From Opitutaceae bacterium UBA3033 (GTDB lineage Bacteria > Verrucomicrobiota > Verrucomicrobiia > Opitutales > Opitutaceae), in NCBI GenBank assembly GCA_002367815.1, contig DFDG01000160.1, positions 1-15,744 on the forward strand: DNA of 15,744 bases. The letters run 5' to 3'. Below, piece after piece: positions 14,915-15,744 of this stretch; the stretch's first letter is position 1, and every line of letters begins with the position of its first letter. The notes under the pieces were generated by a model that saw only the letters and a program-made list of their open reading frames with translations, was not told the DNA's origin and did not search any database. Made by a program: the position numbers and the translations under genes.

Positions 14915-15726
14915 AGCCTGCGCGTCGCCGCGAGATCGCGCAGTGGATCTGCGCGACCTTTGCGGTGACGAAATTGCGATCATGCAGGCTGATCCTTTTT
15001 CGTCGCTCGGTGTTCTACTACCAAGGGCGACCGCGAGACGACACACTGCTGCGACGGCGGCTCCGAGAGCTGGCTGGGACGAGAGTGCGTTACGGCTATC
15101 GTCGGCTCATGGTATTGCTCCGGCGGGACGGCATCAACAACTGCCATAGTGCGGTTTATCGGATCTACCGGGAGGAGAATCTCGGGGTGAAGCGCAGGCC
15201 GCGGCGCAAGCACGCGGCCAATCTGCGGATAATGCCCTTGCCGGCCCAGCGTGCGAATGAACGCTGGTCGATGGACTTCGTGACGGATCGATTGGAAACG
15301 GGCCGGGCGTTCCGCGTCTTGACGCTGATTGACCAACACACGCGCGAATGTCCGCTGCTGGAGCCGGGGGTAAGCCTGACTGGTCGCCACGTGGTGGAAG
15401 CCCTGGAGCGGGTGCGTGCCATGCGTCCGTTGCCTGAGTCAATCACGGTCGACAATGGCGGTGGATTTGCGGGTCGGACGTTGGCCGCCTGGGCATACTG
15501 ACACCACGTGAAGCTCGTTTTATTGGTCCTGAAAAGCCCGTCGAGAACGGCTTCATTGAAAGCTTCAATGGCAAGCTCCGCGACGAGTGCCTCAACACAG
15601 AGGGTCTTCCTCAGCATCGCTGATACCCGCGAAAAGCTTGAGTGTTGGCGCCACGACTATAATCATTTTCGTCCGCACAGCACGCTGGCAAATCGGCCTC
15701 CGGCCGTCTTTGCCGGCGAGCCATGA
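14911..15726 (+). pseudogene. IS3-family orfB (DDE integrase-type transposase), broken
   Basis: OrfB is the catalytic rve-type transposase. The reading frame begins LKPARRREIAQWICATFAV, then YYQGRPRDD, YGYRRLMVLL, and RPRRKHAANL. The first catalytic Asp is in RWSMDFVTD and the second in TVDNGGGF, where relatives usually have DNGSEF. A TGA at 15499-15501 ends the frame after WAY, where relatives have Gln. The T-run 15518-15521 appears to have lost one T, after which the frame continues as FIGPEKPVENGFIESFNGKL with the catalytic Glu. An extra G in 15602-15604 then shifts the frame again, to VFLSIADTREKLE and NHFRPHSTLANRPPAVFAGEP, ending at TGA 15724. One nonsense codon and two indels mean no full transposase can be made. 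Confidence 0.9.
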
Positions 15727-15744
15727 GGCAAACAAAAAACTGAC

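Larger units (their letters stand above)
14585..15744 (+). mobile_element. IS3-family insertion sequence, decayed copy, right end outside the window
   Basis: The left end looks like tgacctgctcctgtataact at 14585, followed by ggacacg. This resembles the TGA...TGGACAC terminal repeats of IS3-group elements. Inside are a helix-turn-helix/leucine-zipper orfA and a DDE transposase orfB in the usual order and direction, both broken. The element is visibly richer in G+C than the genes around it, consistent with arrival from another host. About 1160 nt are present. IS3-group elements are typically 1.2-1.3 kb, and no matching right inverted repeat is found before 15744, so the right end should lie within roughly 100 nt beyond the edge. 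Target duplication cannot be checked. Confidence 0.88.

Noticed and set aside
1..15744. CRISPR array, tRNA or rRNA genes, phage or defence modules
   Set aside because: No regularly spaced repeats, no tRNA-like cloverleaf in the gaps, and every coding region is assigned to a known family or the IS. Nothing supports an undescribed system here.

Overview
The window reads as ordinary chromosome of a Gram-negative, non-proteobacterial organism. A Verrucomicrobiota-like bacterium of the PVC group is my best guess. The Gram-negative reading rests on a stand-alone RfaE2/HldE-type heptose-phosphate adenylyltransferase. The phylum guess rests on gene content, the manA / AsmA-like / grpE / dnaJ run, and the near absence of Shine-Dalgarno sequences. 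It is inference from general knowledge, not from a search.

Layout, left to right. Positions 1-2120 (minus strand) hold the N-terminal 706 codons of an FtsK/SpoIIIE DNA translocase that runs off the left edge. Divergent from it, 2189-5703 (plus) is a tight run: type I mannose-6-phosphate isomerase, a membrane-anchored AsmA-like protein of unknown role, GrpE and DnaJ. Converging on dnaJ with 5 nt between the stop codons is a three-gene sugar ABC transporter (9405 down to 5709, minus) of the xylose type: XylF binding protein, XylG double ATPase, XylH permease. Divergent from xylF, 9466-12295 (plus) is a co-directional series: heptose-phosphate adenylyltransferase, PurN, an AraC-family regulator overlapping or abutting purN, and PrmA. 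Converging on prmA is the accB-accC pair (14255 down to 12334, minus), the biotin carrier and biotin carboxylase of acetyl-CoA carboxylase.

Positions 14256-14584 form an A+T-rich gene-free stretch with short direct repeats. From about 14585 to the right edge lies a visibly more G+C-rich IS3-family insertion sequence. It is a dead copy: orfA has an in-frame amber codon and a wrong-phase junction with orfB, and orfB has a nonsense codon, one lost base and one gained base. Its right end lies outside the window.

Most genes are core housekeeping (division and chromosome segregation, protein folding, fatty acid synthesis, purine synthesis, ribosomal protein methylation, envelope sugar activation) plus one sugar-uptake operon with a possible regulator nearby. 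I see no CRISPR array, tRNA, rRNA, phage module or defence system, and I do not think the window holds an undescribed system. The points most worth a second look are the decay pattern of the IS, a substitution at a likely sugar-contacting position in XylF, the uncharacterised AsmA-like protein beside the chaperone genes, and the lack of Shine-Dalgarno sequences.
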